From assembly GCA_036639135.1 (NCBI GenBank), contig JAVWJE010000001.1, positions 1-64,000 of the forward strand: DNA of 64,000 bases, written 5' to 3'. The DNA comes from Carnobacterium_A sp036639135 (GTDB taxonomy: Bacteria > Bacillota > Bacilli > Lactobacillales > Carnobacteriaceae). Shown here piece after piece: positions 44,182 to 52,925 of this stretch. Each line of letters starts with the position of its first letter. Positions within the stretch are counted from its first letter, which is position 1. A program made the position numbers and the translations under genes. The notes under the pieces were generated by a model that saw only the letters and a program-made list of their open reading frames with translations, searched no databases and was not told the origin of the DNA.

Positions 44182-44297
44182 AAAAAGACCCCTTGTCAAA
44201 AAACGACAAGAAGTCTGTGCATACGTACAGCAGTACAACACTATCTCTGTAGATAGCACAAACCTTGTCAGCCTCTCTGGACTGATTTTAAAGGTAC
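44182..44297 (-). promoter_or_regulatory. PyrR-binding attenuator (pyr leader)
   Basis: On the minus strand the RNA contains CAGUCCAGAGAGGCUG, the conserved PyrR recognition loop, within an anti-antiterminator (plus 44263-44297). It is followed by a terminator stem, GACTTCTTGTC with GACAAGGGGTC, and a U run (plus 44182-44215). PyrR bound to UMP would favour termination. It stands in front of codB, a common pyrimidine-salvage arrangement in Lactobacillales. Confidence 0.88.
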
Positions 44298-44316
44298 CGA
44301 TATTTTATTAGTTTCA

Positions 44317-44345
44317 ATACTATAGGTTTAAAATTACTGTGACAA
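44317..44345 (-). promoter_or_regulatory. Promoter of the pyr leader
   Basis: On the minus strand TTGTCA (44340-44345) and TAGTAT (44317-44322) are 17 bp apart, about 20 bp before the attenuator structure. Confidence 0.5.
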
Positions 44346-44403
44346 CTCAAATCTTTTTCTTGTTATCCACTGCTAATAGAACACCATTTTATTTCTCAGC
44401 TAA

Positions 44404-44862
44404 CTAAGCTGCGTAAACGAGTTCGAATTGAATACAAACTACTTCTGTTTTCATAGAAAAATGCCAGTGTTCACTTTTGCATTGCTCTTGAAAATAGTCT
44501 TGATAAAATTCTCTCCATCCTTTTAAGGTGCGGTCTCCCTCGCCTTCTTCATAAGCCCATTCATCAGATACTTCATCAAATGGCAAAATAGCTATTTTTA
44601 AAAGTTGGACGATTCCAATTGCTTGGTTATTTCCATCCAATATCAGGGAATAGCTTCCTTCTTGAGGCACAGACTTCTCACTTCTTTGATAGTCTAATAA
44701 CAAAGAGGTTTTTGCTGTTTTCAACCCCTCTAGAACGAGTGCTGCAGACTGATTAGCTTTATCTTGAGTATCTCCAAAAGTCATCAAATTATAATTGTCT
44801 GGTAATGTAGAATTTTGAAGTTTAAAATTTTCCCATAACTTTTCTATCGAATCATTTGTCAT
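44404..44862 (-). CDS. ASCH-domain protein
   Basis: A 152-aa protein with the ASCH (PUA-like) fold. The core is AALVLEGLKTAKTSLL followed by GSYSLILDGNNQAIGIVQL, and later EWAYEEGEGDRTLKGWREFYQDYF, in which the E-GEGD..L..W...H/Y pattern is typical. These proteins bind RNA or modified nucleobases; related members hydrolyse N4-acetylcytidine. The ATG at 44862 follows AAAGGTG. It is monocistronic, between the pot operon and the codB remnant. Confidence 0.83.
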   Translation of the reverse strand: MTNDSIEKLWENFKLQNSTLPDNYNLMTFGDTQDKANQSAALVLEGLKTAKTSLLLDYQRSEKSVPQEGSYSLILDGNNQAIGIVQLLKIAILPFDEVSDEWAYEEGEGDRTLKGWREFYQDYFQEQCKSEHWHFSMKTEVVCIQFELVYAA

Positions 44863-45026
44863 TTTTTCACCTTTACTCCTGTTCATTACTTTGAATAAAA
44901 ATACTACACATCTTTATTCAAAATCTTGTTATTCATTTCCCTACCTTTTAATTTTTACCAACATCAACAGGCATTGTACCACAAGCAAATACAATTTGTT
45001 TAAAACCACACTTTTTTTAATCCAAT

Positions 45027-46100
45027 TTATTTGCGGTGCATTTTAAATTCTAAAAACAGGTCATTATAAATACCAATAGTTTCTTTTCCTAAGTCATCAT
45101 AGACTTCCAAATTTCCCAATGTTTGAGCAGAAGGATAAAATTGTTCATCTTCTGTTATCTCTATCGGCAATTGTTTTTTAGCTTCTTTATTTGGCGTAGA
45201 ATAACCAATGTATTCAGCGTTTTGTGCCGCATTTTTTGGATCAAGCATAAAATTAATAAAAGCATAAGCTGCTTCTTTGTTTTTTGCCGTTTTTGGAATC
45301 ACAAAGTTATCAAACCAAAGATTTGATCCTTCTTCTGGAATAACATAATGAAGGTTTTCATTTTCGTCTAACATTTCTGCTGCCTCTCCCGAAAAGGTTA
45401 CCGCTACAGAACTTTCTTCTTGAATCATGTACATTTTAATTTCATCAGCTACAATCGCTTTAACGTTAGGCGTCAATGTATTTAATTTTGCAGCTGCTTC
45501 TTCGAGTTCTTGTCCATTTTTTGTGTTCAATGAATAACCTAAACTGTTTAAAGATAAACCCATCACTTCTCTTGCTCCATCAATTAGCATGACATCATTT
45601 TTTAATTTTGGATTCCAAAGATCATCCCAATGTTGAACCTCTTCTTCATTTAAAAATTTATCATTATAAATAATCCCTAATGTACCCCAAAAATAAGGTA
45701 TTGAATAAGCATTATTCGGATCAAAAGATTGATTTAAAAACAAATCATCTATATTTTCTAACCTTTTAATTTTACTGTGATCTAATTTGAACACTAAGTT
45801 TTCCTTAACCATTCGTTGAATCATGTATTCACTAGGAACAGCCAAATCGTAGGCTGTTCCACCTTGTTTAATTTTGGTGTACATTGCTTCGTTAGAATCA
45901 AATGTTTCATACGATACACGGTAATCTGTTTCTTTTTCAAATTTGGTTATTAACTTAGGATCTATATAATCTCCCCAATTATAAAAATTCAACGTATTCT
46001 CTGATGTAATGCCTTGAGATTTACTTAACTGATGAATCGAAACATACAAACTCATGCTGACTGCTAAAATAGCAATGATGATAGCCATTAATCTTTTCAT
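45027..46100 (-). CDS. potD: Spermidine/putrescine-binding protein
   Basis: A 357-aa extracellular binding protein for polyamines. It has an N-terminal hydrophobic segment but no lipobox Cys, so it is probably held by an uncleaved anchor. The mature part starts LNFYNWGDYIDPKLI and contains YETFDSNEAMYTKIKQGG, IPYFWGTLGIIYN and WFDNFVIPKTAKN, all typical of PotD. It overlaps potC by 4 bp and is the last gene of the pot operon. Confidence 0.93.
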   Translation of the reverse strand: MKRLMAIIIAILAVSMSLYVSIHQLSKSQGITSENTLNFYNWGDYIDPKLITKFEKETDYRVSYETFDSNEAMYTKIKQGGTAYDLAVPSEYMIQRMVKENLVFKLDHSKIKRLENIDDLFLNQSFDPNNAYSIPYFWGTLGIIYNDKFLNEEEVQHWDDLWNPKLKNDVMLIDGAREVMGLSLNSLGYSLNTKNGQELEEAAAKLNTLTPNVKAIVADEIKMYMIQEESSVAVTFSGEAAEMLDENENLHYVIPEEGSNLWFDNFVIPKTAKNKEAAYAFINFMLDPKNAAQNAEYIGYSTPNKEAKKQLPIEITEDEQFYPSAQTLGNLEVYDDLGKETIGIYNDLFLEFKMHRK

Positions 46101-46930
46101 CTTATCTTCACCGCCTCAGCTAGTAATCGTTTTTTCTTTTTTTGTTTTTTGGAAAGATTGTGTTGCTGAATAAAATAATAGCTCACAACTAATAGCAATG
46201 AGAATAAGAACATCAAAGCACTTAAGGCATTAATTTCTAAGCTGACTCCTTGACGAGCTCTGGAATAGATTTCAACAGCTAAAGTTGTAAATCCATTTCC
46301 TGTTACGAAAAACGTCACTGCAAAATCATCTAATGAATAAGTAAAGGCCATAAAAAATCCAGCTAAAATACCTGGAGTAATACTTGGCAAAATGACTTTG
46401 CTTATTACTTGCCAATTGCTCGCTCCTAAATCACGTGCAGCCATAATCATAGTATCGTTCATTTCTTTTAGTTTAGGCAAGACCATTAAGACAACAATTG
46501 GAATACTAAATGCGATATGTGAAAGCAAAACAGACGCAAATCCTAGACTAAAACCAATAAACGTAAATAAAATTAAAAAACTGGCACCAATAATAACATC
46601 TGGCGAGACCATTAGGATATTGTTTAAACTAAGCAATGTCGTACGAGCTTGTCTTTTTTTTGTATAATAAATAGCTAAAGCCCCAAACGTTCCAATACTC
46701 GTTGCCACTAAAGAAGAAAGCAAAGCTATTAATAACGTATTTAAAACAATCGTAATCAAGCGCGTGTCTTCAAAAACAGCCAGATAATTATCCCAAGTGA
46801 ATCCTTCAAAGCTAGTCATTGTTCCACCTGTATTAAATGAATAAAAAATAAGATAAAAAATAGGAGCATATAGAATAACAAAGACAGTAATCAAATAAAA
46901 ATTGGACCACTTAAACCGTTTCTTTTTCAT
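46097..46930 (-). CDS. potC: Polyamine ABC transporter permease PotC
   Basis: A 277-aa membrane protein with six hydrophobic segments. The EAA loop that contacts the ATPase is visible as AARDLGASNWQVISKVILPSI. FTYSLDDFAVTFFVTG is a PotC-type signature. The ATG overlaps the end of potB. The C terminus is a short Lys-rich tail. Confidence 0.93.
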   Translation of the reverse strand: MKKKRFKWSNFYLITVFVILYAPIFYLIFYSFNTGGTMTSFEGFTWDNYLAVFEDTRLITIVLNTLLIALLSSLVATSIGTFGALAIYYTKKRQARTTLLSLNNILMVSPDVIIGASFLILFTFIGFSLGFASVLLSHIAFSIPIVVLMVLPKLKEMNDTMIMAARDLGASNWQVISKVILPSITPGILAGFFMAFTYSLDDFAVTFFVTGNGFTTLAVEIYSRARQGVSLEINALSALMFLFSLLLVVSYYFIQQHNLSKKQKKKKRLLAEAVKIR

Positions 46931-47742
46931 TTATATCTCCTCTCTTTCTTTTTCTTTTCACCGGTTAACAACATGATAATAAGCATTGCTGCAATTAACA
47001 CAACTCCGATTGTTGAACCCATTCCCCAATCTTGTGTGACAAGAAAGTGTTGTTCTATAGCTGTTCCTAAAGTGATGACTCGATTCCCACCAATTAAACG
47101 AGTGAGCATAAATAAGGATAGTGAGGGGATAAACACAGCTTGAACCCCACTCTTAACACCGTTTAAAGTTAAAGGAAAAGTTACTCGTCGAAAAGTTTCG
47201 ATACTATTTGCTCCTAAATCTCGACTAGCTTGTTCGTACGAAGGATTTAACTCTTCTAGTGCATTAAAGATAGGTAAAATCATAAATGGTATTTCAATAT
47301 AAGTTGCTACTAAAAGGAAACTAACATCCGTAAACAAAATTTGTTGTCTGCCAATCCCACTAAACATTAAAAAATCATTTACCGATCCGTTAATACTAAA
47401 GATGCCAATGAACGCATATGCTTTTAACAATAAGTTTATCCATGTTGGTAAAATAATCAACAATAGCCATAATTGCTTGTGTTTGGTTTTATTTAATAGA
47501 TAAGCTGTTGGATAACTGATCAACAAAGTCAAAACCGTTATCAAAAAAGCATACCAGACTGAATTCAATGTCATTTTCAAGTACGTACCAGATTGAAAGT
47601 AAGTTTGATAATTTGCTAGTGTGAATAATCCATCTACTGTGAAAAAGGATTGATAAAAAATCAATAACAATGGAGCAGCGACAAAAAAGATTAGCCATAA
47701 ACTATAAGGTATAAAATAAAATAATTTTGATTGTTTCCTCAA
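46927..47742 (-). CDS. potB: Polyamine ABC transporter permease PotB
   Basis: A 271-aa membrane protein with six hydrophobic segments and the EAA loop ASRDLGANSIETFRRVTFPL. WINLLLKAYAFIGIF and IPFMILPIFNALEEL are PotB-like. The start is TTG, fixed by GGAGGGG. It begins 14 bp after potA and overlaps potC by 4 bp. Confidence 0.92.
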   Translation of the reverse strand: MRKQSKLFYFIPYSLWLIFFVAAPLLLIFYQSFFTVDGLFTLANYQTYFQSGTYLKMTLNSVWYAFLITVLTLLISYPTAYLLNKTKHKQLWLLLIILPTWINLLLKAYAFIGIFSINGSVNDFLMFSGIGRQQILFTDVSFLLVATYIEIPFMILPIFNALEELNPSYEQASRDLGANSIETFRRVTFPLTLNGVKSGVQAVFIPSLSLFMLTRLIGGNRVITLGTAIEQHFLVTQDWGMGSTIGVVLIAAMLIIMLLTGEKKKKERRYK

Positions 47743-47756
47743 TTTTTTTGCCCCTC

Positions 47757-48851
47757 CTACTCCTCTTCATAGCTTTCAAGACGTGCATCAAACTCTTGCT
47801 CTGATTCTCCAAAACGCATAACGTGTATGTCTTCAGGTTCAAAGTATAAACCCACTTCGCTTCCAACTTTTGCTTTTTTAGTCGAATGTACCATCCATTC
47901 ATTCTGTTCACGATCATGACCTATAATTTCATAGTGTACGCCTCTGAAGAGTTGTGTATTTACTTTAATAGCAATTTTCCCTTGTTCAACCGTTGTTAAA
48001 ACCAAATCTTCTGGACGCAAAACGACTTCAACTTTTTCGTTGGGTTTCATTCCCGCATCTACGCATTCGAATGAATGCCCAACAATAGAAACTAAATAAT
48101 CTTCAAGCATATGTCCTTTAACAATGTTGCTTTCACCAATAAAATCGGCAACATATCGGTTAATAGGCTCATCGTACACGTCAACAGGTGTTCCACTTTG
48201 TACAATTTCTCCATCTTTCATAACAAATATTTCATCACTCATTGCTAAAGCTTCTTCTTGATCATGTGTGACAAAAACAAATGTAATCCCCAATCGACGT
48301 TGCAATTCGCGTAATTCGTATTGCATGTCTGTTCTTAATTTCAAGTCTAGTGCAGATAAAGGTTCATCGAGTAGCAAAACTTCTGGTTCATTAACCAATG
48401 CGCGTGCGATAGCTACACGTTGGCGTTGCCCTCCTGACATTTCACTGATATCACGATCTTCATAATTAGATAAACGAACCATTTTCAATACATTGCTAAC
48501 TTTTTCTTTGATAGTTTTAGTATCCATCTTCTTAATACGTAATCCAAATGCAACATTGTCAAATACATTCATATGTGGAAATAACGCATAATCTTGAAAA
48601 ACCGTATTGACTTTCCGTTTGTTAGCTGGCAAATCGTTCACTTTTTTTCCATCTAAAGTAATGGTTCCTTCATTTGCTTCAGTAAACCCTGCAATTAAAC
48701 GTAAAATGGTTGTCTTTCCGCAACCTGATGGACCTAATAATGTATAAAATTTACCTTGTTCAATCTCAAAGTTAATATTTTTTAAAACAGGCTCATCGTC
48801 ATCGTATTGCTTTTTTACTTGTTCAAATCGAATAATTATATTTTCTGTCAT
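47757..48851 (-). CDS. potA: Polyamine ABC transporter ATP-binding protein PotA
   Basis: A 364-aa ATPase. Walker A is LLGPSGCGKTTILRLIAG, the Q loop is VFQDYALFPHM, the signature motif is ISEMSGGQRQRVAIARAL and Walker B is LLLDEPLSALD, with the switch His in VFVTHDQEEALAMSD. A TOBE-type C-terminal domain with VVLRPEDL follows. AGAAGGAG precedes the ATG. It lies 80 bp after the XRE-cupin regulator. Confidence 0.95.
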   Translation of the reverse strand: MTENIIIRFEQVKKQYDDDEPVLKNINFEIEQGKFYTLLGPSGCGKTTILRLIAGFTEANEGTITLDGKKVNDLPANKRKVNTVFQDYALFPHMNVFDNVAFGLRIKKMDTKTIKEKVSNVLKMVRLSNYEDRDISEMSGGQRQRVAIARALVNEPEVLLLDEPLSALDLKLRTDMQYELRELQRRLGITFVFVTHDQEEALAMSDEIFVMKDGEIVQSGTPVDVYDEPINRYVADFIGESNIVKGHMLEDYLVSIVGHSFECVDAGMKPNEKVEVVLRPEDLVLTTVEQGKIAIKVNTQLFRGVHYEIIGHDREQNEWMVHSTKKAKVGSEVGLYFEPEDIHVMRFGESEQEFDARLESYEEE

Positions 48852-48931
48852 TTCGATACTCCTTCTTTAGCGGATAGCTTTAATTTTTATTGTTAGGGAA
48901 ATTTCTACAGTTCCTTTTTACCTGTTACTTA

Positions 48932-49474
48932 TTAAAGATAAGAATCCGTTACGACTATCAATAGCGTACTTTTCCCTTGAAAAGTGTTTACTATTTTGTG
49001 TCGATACGCAGCGTGGAAATAAATAGATTCTCCTTTTTTTGCACTGTATCTATTTGAGCCAATTTCCAAACAAACTTCGCCTTCATTTACAAAAGCAAAC
49101 GTTTCAGCAAGAGAAGGACCAAATTCTTTAAATTCGCCTGCTTGACTAAGCGTTAAAAAAACAGGTTCCATTTCATTTTCATTCGCTTCTGGAACCAACC
49201 ATTCAATCTTATACCCTTTTTCTGAATCTTCAAAACGCGTACCTTCACCTCTTCTATAAACAACACGTTGGTCAACGTCTTTCTTTTCAAAGAAATCTTT
49301 TGGATCGCATCCTAGAACTTCTAAAATACAAAAAAACACATCCATAGAAGGCATACTCAGATCTCGTTCCAATTGTGAAATGTAGCCTTTACTTAAATCG
49401 GTTCTTTCACCTAGTTCTTCTTGTGTAAATTTTTTTTGAATACGCAGATTTTTAATTTTCTTACCAATTTTCAT
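48932..49474 (-). CDS. XRE-family regulator with cupin domain, probable pot operon repressor
   Basis: A 180-aa protein. Residues 6-60 are a helix-turn-helix: IRKNLR-like start, then FTQEELGERTDLSKGYISQLERDLSMPSMD. Residues 105-178 are a cupin_2 domain (ETFAFVNEGEVCLEIGSN, KKGESIYFHAAYRHKI). This layout (PuuR, and the pot-linked regulators of Lactobacillales) senses polyamines or related metabolites. It is the first gene of the pot transcript, and a palindrome just past its promoter is a likely autoregulatory site. Confidence 0.87.
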   Translation of the reverse strand: MKIGKKIKNLRIQKKFTQEELGERTDLSKGYISQLERDLSMPSMDVFFCILEVLGCDPKDFFEKKDVDQRVVYRRGEGTRFEDSEKGYKIEWLVPEANENEMEPVFLTLSQAGEFKEFGPSLAETFAFVNEGEVCLEIGSNRYSAKKGESIYFHAAYRHKIVNTFQGKSTLLIVVTDSYL

Positions 49475-49533
49475 TTTTTTACTCCTTAAAAGTAATTTAT
49501 TACAAATCTAAGTGTTAACTGAAGTTCATCCTT

Positions 49534-49552
49534 AGTAAACAATAAGTTTACT
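49534..49552. promoter_or_regulatory. Palindromic operator before the regulator-pot operon
   Basis: AGTAAAC and GTTTACT form a perfect 7-bp inverted repeat with a 5-nt spacer, about 5-25 nt downstream of the predicted transcription start. This is a typical place for a repressor encoded by the first gene. Confidence 0.5.
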
Positions 49553-49563
49553 TTTACCTTCTT

Positions 49564-49591
49564 ATTATAAATCTTATCAGTTTAAAAGCAA
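49564..49591 (-). promoter_or_regulatory. Promoter of the regulator-pot operon
   Basis: On the minus strand a consensus TATAAT (49564-49569) is preceded after 16 bp by TTGCTT (49586-49591). It directly follows the murB terminator. Confidence 0.55.
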
Positions 49592-49592
49592 T

Positions 49593-49634
49593 AAAAAAAT
49601 CAAAAGTAGAAAAATTTCTACTTTTGATTTTTTT
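49593..49634 (-). terminator. Terminator of murB
   Basis: A perfect 20-bp inverted repeat (AAAAAAATCAAAAGTAGAAA and its complement), with T7 on the minus strand. Confidence 0.9.
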
Positions 49635-49648
49635 AAGTTAGTAAGCTA

Positions 49649-50557
49649 TTATGAATGAATATTTTCTCCAATAATTCGAACTTCTGGTACGAGTTCAACG
49701 CCAGTATTTTCTAAGATAATTTTTTGAACATGTGCGATTAATTCAATATAATCCGTTGCTGTAGCTTGATTAATATTTACAATAAAACCGGCATGCTTTT
49801 CTGAAATTTGGGCGCCTCCCCAAATTTTACCTTGTAACCCAGCTTCTTGAATTAATTTCCCCGTAAAATAACCTGTTGGTCTTTTGAATACACTTCCGCA
49901 AGAAGGATATTCTAAGGGTTGTTTAGACTCACGTAAGAAAGTTAATTCTACCATACGTTCCTTTATCTCAGCAGTTTTGCCTTTTTCTAAGTAAAACTCG
50001 ACTTCTAAAACAATATCTCGTGTCTCTTGTATCGCACTATAACGATAGTGAAATTCAAGGTCTTTATTTTTCAATTTTTTTAACTCACCTGAACGAGTTA
50101 AAATTGTTACCGTATGGATGACTTCACTAACTTCACCACCATATGCACCTGCATTCATGAATACAGCTCCACCGATGCTACCAGGTATGCCACAAGCAAA
50201 CTCTAAACCTGTCAGTTCAGCATCTAAAGCCACATAAGTCGTATCAATTAAGCGTGCTCCACTTTGTGCTGTAATTCGGGTTTTTGAAACAGAAATGTCA
50301 TTCATTTCTGTTAAAACCATTACTACACCATGAATACCACCGTCTTTTACGATTAAATTGCTAGCATTCCCTAATACCGTTAATGGCAATTCATTCTCAT
50401 TAATCCATTCCACTATCTCAACTACTTCAGATTTCTCTTGAGGTAATACTAATATATCTGCTGGTCCGCCTGTTTTTGTGTAAGTGTAAAGAGACAAAGG
50501 TTCTTTTTCTTTAATTATTGAATTAGGAAATTTTTCTTTCATTTCTGTTATTAGCAT
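49649..50557 (-). CDS. murB: UDP-N-acetylenolpyruvoylglucosamine reductase
   Basis: A 302-aa FAD enzyme of peptidoglycan precursor synthesis. Motifs: YTYTKTGGPADILVLP, LGNASNLIVKDGGIHG, FACGIPGSIGGAVFMNAGAYGGE (FAD site), HYRYSAI and the catalytic Ser region YPSCGSVFKRP, with EKHAGFIVN near the end. This is the type II MurB layout of Firmicutes. It has its own terminator before the pot operon, a neighbourhood common in Lactobacillales. Confidence 0.95.
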   Translation of the reverse strand: MLITEMKEKFPNSIIKEKEPLSLYTYTKTGGPADILVLPQEKSEVVEIVEWINENELPLTVLGNASNLIVKDGGIHGVVMVLTEMNDISVSKTRITAQSGARLIDTTYVALDAELTGLEFACGIPGSIGGAVFMNAGAYGGEVSEVIHTVTILTRSGELKKLKNKDLEFHYRYSAIQETRDIVLEVEFYLEKGKTAEIKERMVELTFLRESKQPLEYPSCGSVFKRPTGYFTGKLIQEAGLQGKIWGGAQISEKHAGFIVNINQATATDYIELIAHVQKIILENTGVELVPEVRIIGENIHS

Positions 50558-50712
50558 TGCATAATGACCCTCTCAAAGTTAATTTACTCTCAACATTCTA
50601 ACATGCGAACCAAGCATTTGAACAGTGTTTGTGCTTTTTCTCACGGCAATCTTAGATTATCAGATAAAAAAATTAAAATAACTTCAGCTTTTTCTTATCT
50701 ATACTTATTATC

Positions 50713-51384
50713 TTATTTTAATTTATTAAGGTAGTCATAACGCTCAAACACTTCTGACTCTGCTATCCCCACAATAATATCGTTGCTTTCAATAACATAA
50801 CCTGGTCCGAATGAAACATCTAACTTTCTTTCTGCTTTTTTTCTAATGCCAATAACATTCATTTCATACCGTTTTCGTAAATCTAATTCTTCTAGGGAAC
50901 GATTAACCCATTTTATCGGTGGATAAAATTCAATTACAGCGTACTGTTCATCTAGGTCAACAATATCTGTGATATGGCGTCTGAGTAAGTTTTTCGCTAC
51001 TCGTGTTCCCATTTCTTTTTCTGGGCGAATAACTCTTGTAGCGCCTACTGCAGTCAAAACTTCCATAAATACTTTATTTTTAGCTTTCGCAATAATCGTA
51101 GCAATGTTCATTTTTTTACAATTCATTACAGCTAAAACACTTGCTTCAAGACTTGTGCCAGTTGCAACTACTACAACATCACAGTTTTCAAAACCAATAT
51201 TCTTAAGAAATTCTAAATCTGTAATATCCCCTTGAATCGCTTCCGTTACAAATGGTTCTACTCGATCGACATTAGCAACATCTAAGTCGACAGCGATGAC
51301 TTCACAATCAAACTCACTTAGTTCTTTAGCAATTGAAGAACCAAATACACCTAACCCTAATACACCAATTGTTTTTGTCCCCAT
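50713..51384 (-). CDS. ktrA: Potassium uptake regulatory subunit KtrA/KtrC
   Basis: A 223-aa cytosolic RCK protein. The RCK_N Rossmann fold has IGVLGLGVFGSSIAKEL and the Asp-ended strand VIAVDLD. The RCK_C domain follows (WVNRSLEELDLRKRYEMNVIGI), the site that binds c-di-AMP in homologues. It gates the KtrB channel. The ATG at 51384 follows AGGGGAA. The gene overlaps the neighbourhood of ktrB closely, 13 bp after its stop. Confidence 0.92.
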   Translation of the reverse strand: MGTKTIGVLGLGVFGSSIAKELSEFDCEVIAVDLDVANVDRVEPFVTEAIQGDITDLEFLKNIGFENCDVVVVATGTSLEASVLAVMNCKKMNIATIIAKAKNKVFMEVLTAVGATRVIRPEKEMGTRVAKNLLRRHITDIVDLDEQYAVIEFYPPIKWVNRSLEELDLRKRYEMNVIGIRKKAERKLDVSFGPGYVIESNDIIVGIAESEVFERYDYLNKLK

Positions 51385-51397
51385 TTCAAGATTTCCC

Positions 51398-52777
51398 CTA
51401 TCCAATTAAAATATTTGTTTTGGCATAAACTCTTTCTTTCCTTCTTTTTTTCTTTCTAATTAAAGTCAAGAAAATAGTGACTGGTCCTATTCGTCCAATG
51501 AACATCAATATCATTAAGACCGTTTGACTAATTCTTGATAATTCCGGTGTTAGATTAACACTTACACCTACTGTCCCCAATGCTGAAACGGCTTCGAATA
51601 ACAGAACCATAAAAGGTTGGTCTTCTACAATCAGTAAGATACTAACCCCTGTCATCAGACAAGCAAAGAAAGTGAAAACCACAACGATAGCTCTACGAAT
51701 CGTATCTATTGGGATAGAGTGTCGTGCATAGTTAATATTATTCTGTCCTTTTATTTCGTTTACAATTAATAAAATAACTAATGCAAATGTTGTTGTTTTA
51801 ATACCGCCGGCTGCGCCACCAGGAGAGCCTCCAATGAACATCAGAAAAATAAAGAACAATGATGAAAATGGTAAAATAGTTGCGTAATTAATAGTCGCAA
51901 AACCTGCTGTTCTCATCGTAACCGATTGAAAGAATGAAGTCATTATTTTTTGAGGAACTGTATAATTTCCAATAGAAGATGAATTATTCCATTCTACTAC
52001 CATAAACGTGATTGTTCCTGCTATTAATAAAATTAATGACATATTAATAGCTAGACGCGTATGAGGTCTTAATAAGTGGTACGTTTTTTTGAATCCTAGT
52101 TTCTTTTTATTTTTAATAATAGAGTAAATATTGTGTGTAACATCGAACCAGACAGAAAATCCAATTCCACCTAAAATAATTAAAGCAGCAATAACTAAAT
52201 TCACTATAGGATCATGAACGTAATTTTGAAGGCTAATAGCTCCTATATTATCAAACCCTGCATTACAAAACCCTGACACAGCTAAAAATAAAGAAGTAAA
52301 TAACCCTTTAGCTAAACCAAAATCAGGAACAAAACGTAGCGAAAGTAAAAACATACCTATTCCTTCAATAACTAGAGTGTATTTAAAAATGGACAATACA
52401 TACGTTTTAAAATCACCAAGTTTGTCTCTATTTAAAGCCTCTTTAACCGCCATTGTATCTGTGTAACTAATTTTCTTCCCGAATTTCATCAATATTGTTG
52501 CAATAATCGTCATCAGTCCGAGTCCGCCAATTTGCATTAGTATGATACAAATCACTTGCCCAAAAATGGTATACGATTCTGCTACTGAATTAGTAGATAG
52601 TCCCGTAACACACGTTAAGGAAACGGCAGAAAATAAGTTATCAAAGTACGTATTTTGCGAAGTAGCTGCCGTGCTGATAGGCAAGCTTAATAACAACGAG
52701 CCTATAAAAATGACTAAAGCAAAACTGAAAGCTATACGAGTTGATATCGATAGTTTTCTAAATTTATCTAACAACAT
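51398..52777 (-). CDS. ktrB: Potassium uptake channel subunit KtrB/KtrD
   Basis: A 459-aa membrane protein of the Trk/Ktr superfamily with four M1-P-M2 repeats. The selectivity-filter glycines are in SLTCVTGLSTN, SGFCNAGFDNIG, TMRTAGFATIN and ALGTVGVSVNLTP. The ATG at 52777 follows AGAGGTT; an upstream in-frame start lacks a ribosome site. A TATAAT at 52819-52824 (minus strand) probably drives ktrBA. Confidence 0.93.
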   Translation of the reverse strand: MLLDKFRKLSISTRIAFSFALVIFIGSLLLSLPISTAATSQNTYFDNLFSAVSLTCVTGLSTNSVAESYTIFGQVICIILMQIGGLGLMTIIATILMKFGKKISYTDTMAVKEALNRDKLGDFKTYVLSIFKYTLVIEGIGMFLLSLRFVPDFGLAKGLFTSLFLAVSGFCNAGFDNIGAISLQNYVHDPIVNLVIAALIILGGIGFSVWFDVTHNIYSIIKNKKKLGFKKTYHLLRPHTRLAINMSLILLIAGTITFMVVEWNNSSSIGNYTVPQKIMTSFFQSVTMRTAGFATINYATILPFSSLFFIFLMFIGGSPGGAAGGIKTTTFALVILLIVNEIKGQNNINYARHSIPIDTIRRAIVVVFTFFACLMTGVSILLIVEDQPFMVLLFEAVSALGTVGVSVNLTPELSRISQTVLMILMFIGRIGPVTIFLTLIRKKKRRKERVYAKTNILIG

Positions 52778-52818
52778 AAAGGCAACCTCTTTCTCAAAAA
52801 CCTTAGACACACAAATGT

Positions 52819-52824
52819 ATTATA
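52819..52824 (-). promoter_or_regulatory. -10 box of the ktrBA promoter
   Basis: A consensus TATAAT on the minus strand 42 bp before ktrB. The -35 region 16-18 bp upstream (TTTACT/CTTTAC) is weak. I saw no c-di-AMP riboswitch in this short gap. Confidence 0.4.
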
Positions 52825-52925
52825 GACCCATCACTTGAAAAGTAAAGTCTATTATAAAAAAAATTGAATAGGAGAAAGTTAACTTTACCAAAAATCTTTT
52901 TTCTTTTATGACTGCCGCATTTTCT

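Noticed and set aside
44126..44311. 61-aa open frame on the plus strand opposite the codB leader
   Set aside because: It is antisense to the PyrR attenuator and is explained by that RNA structure.
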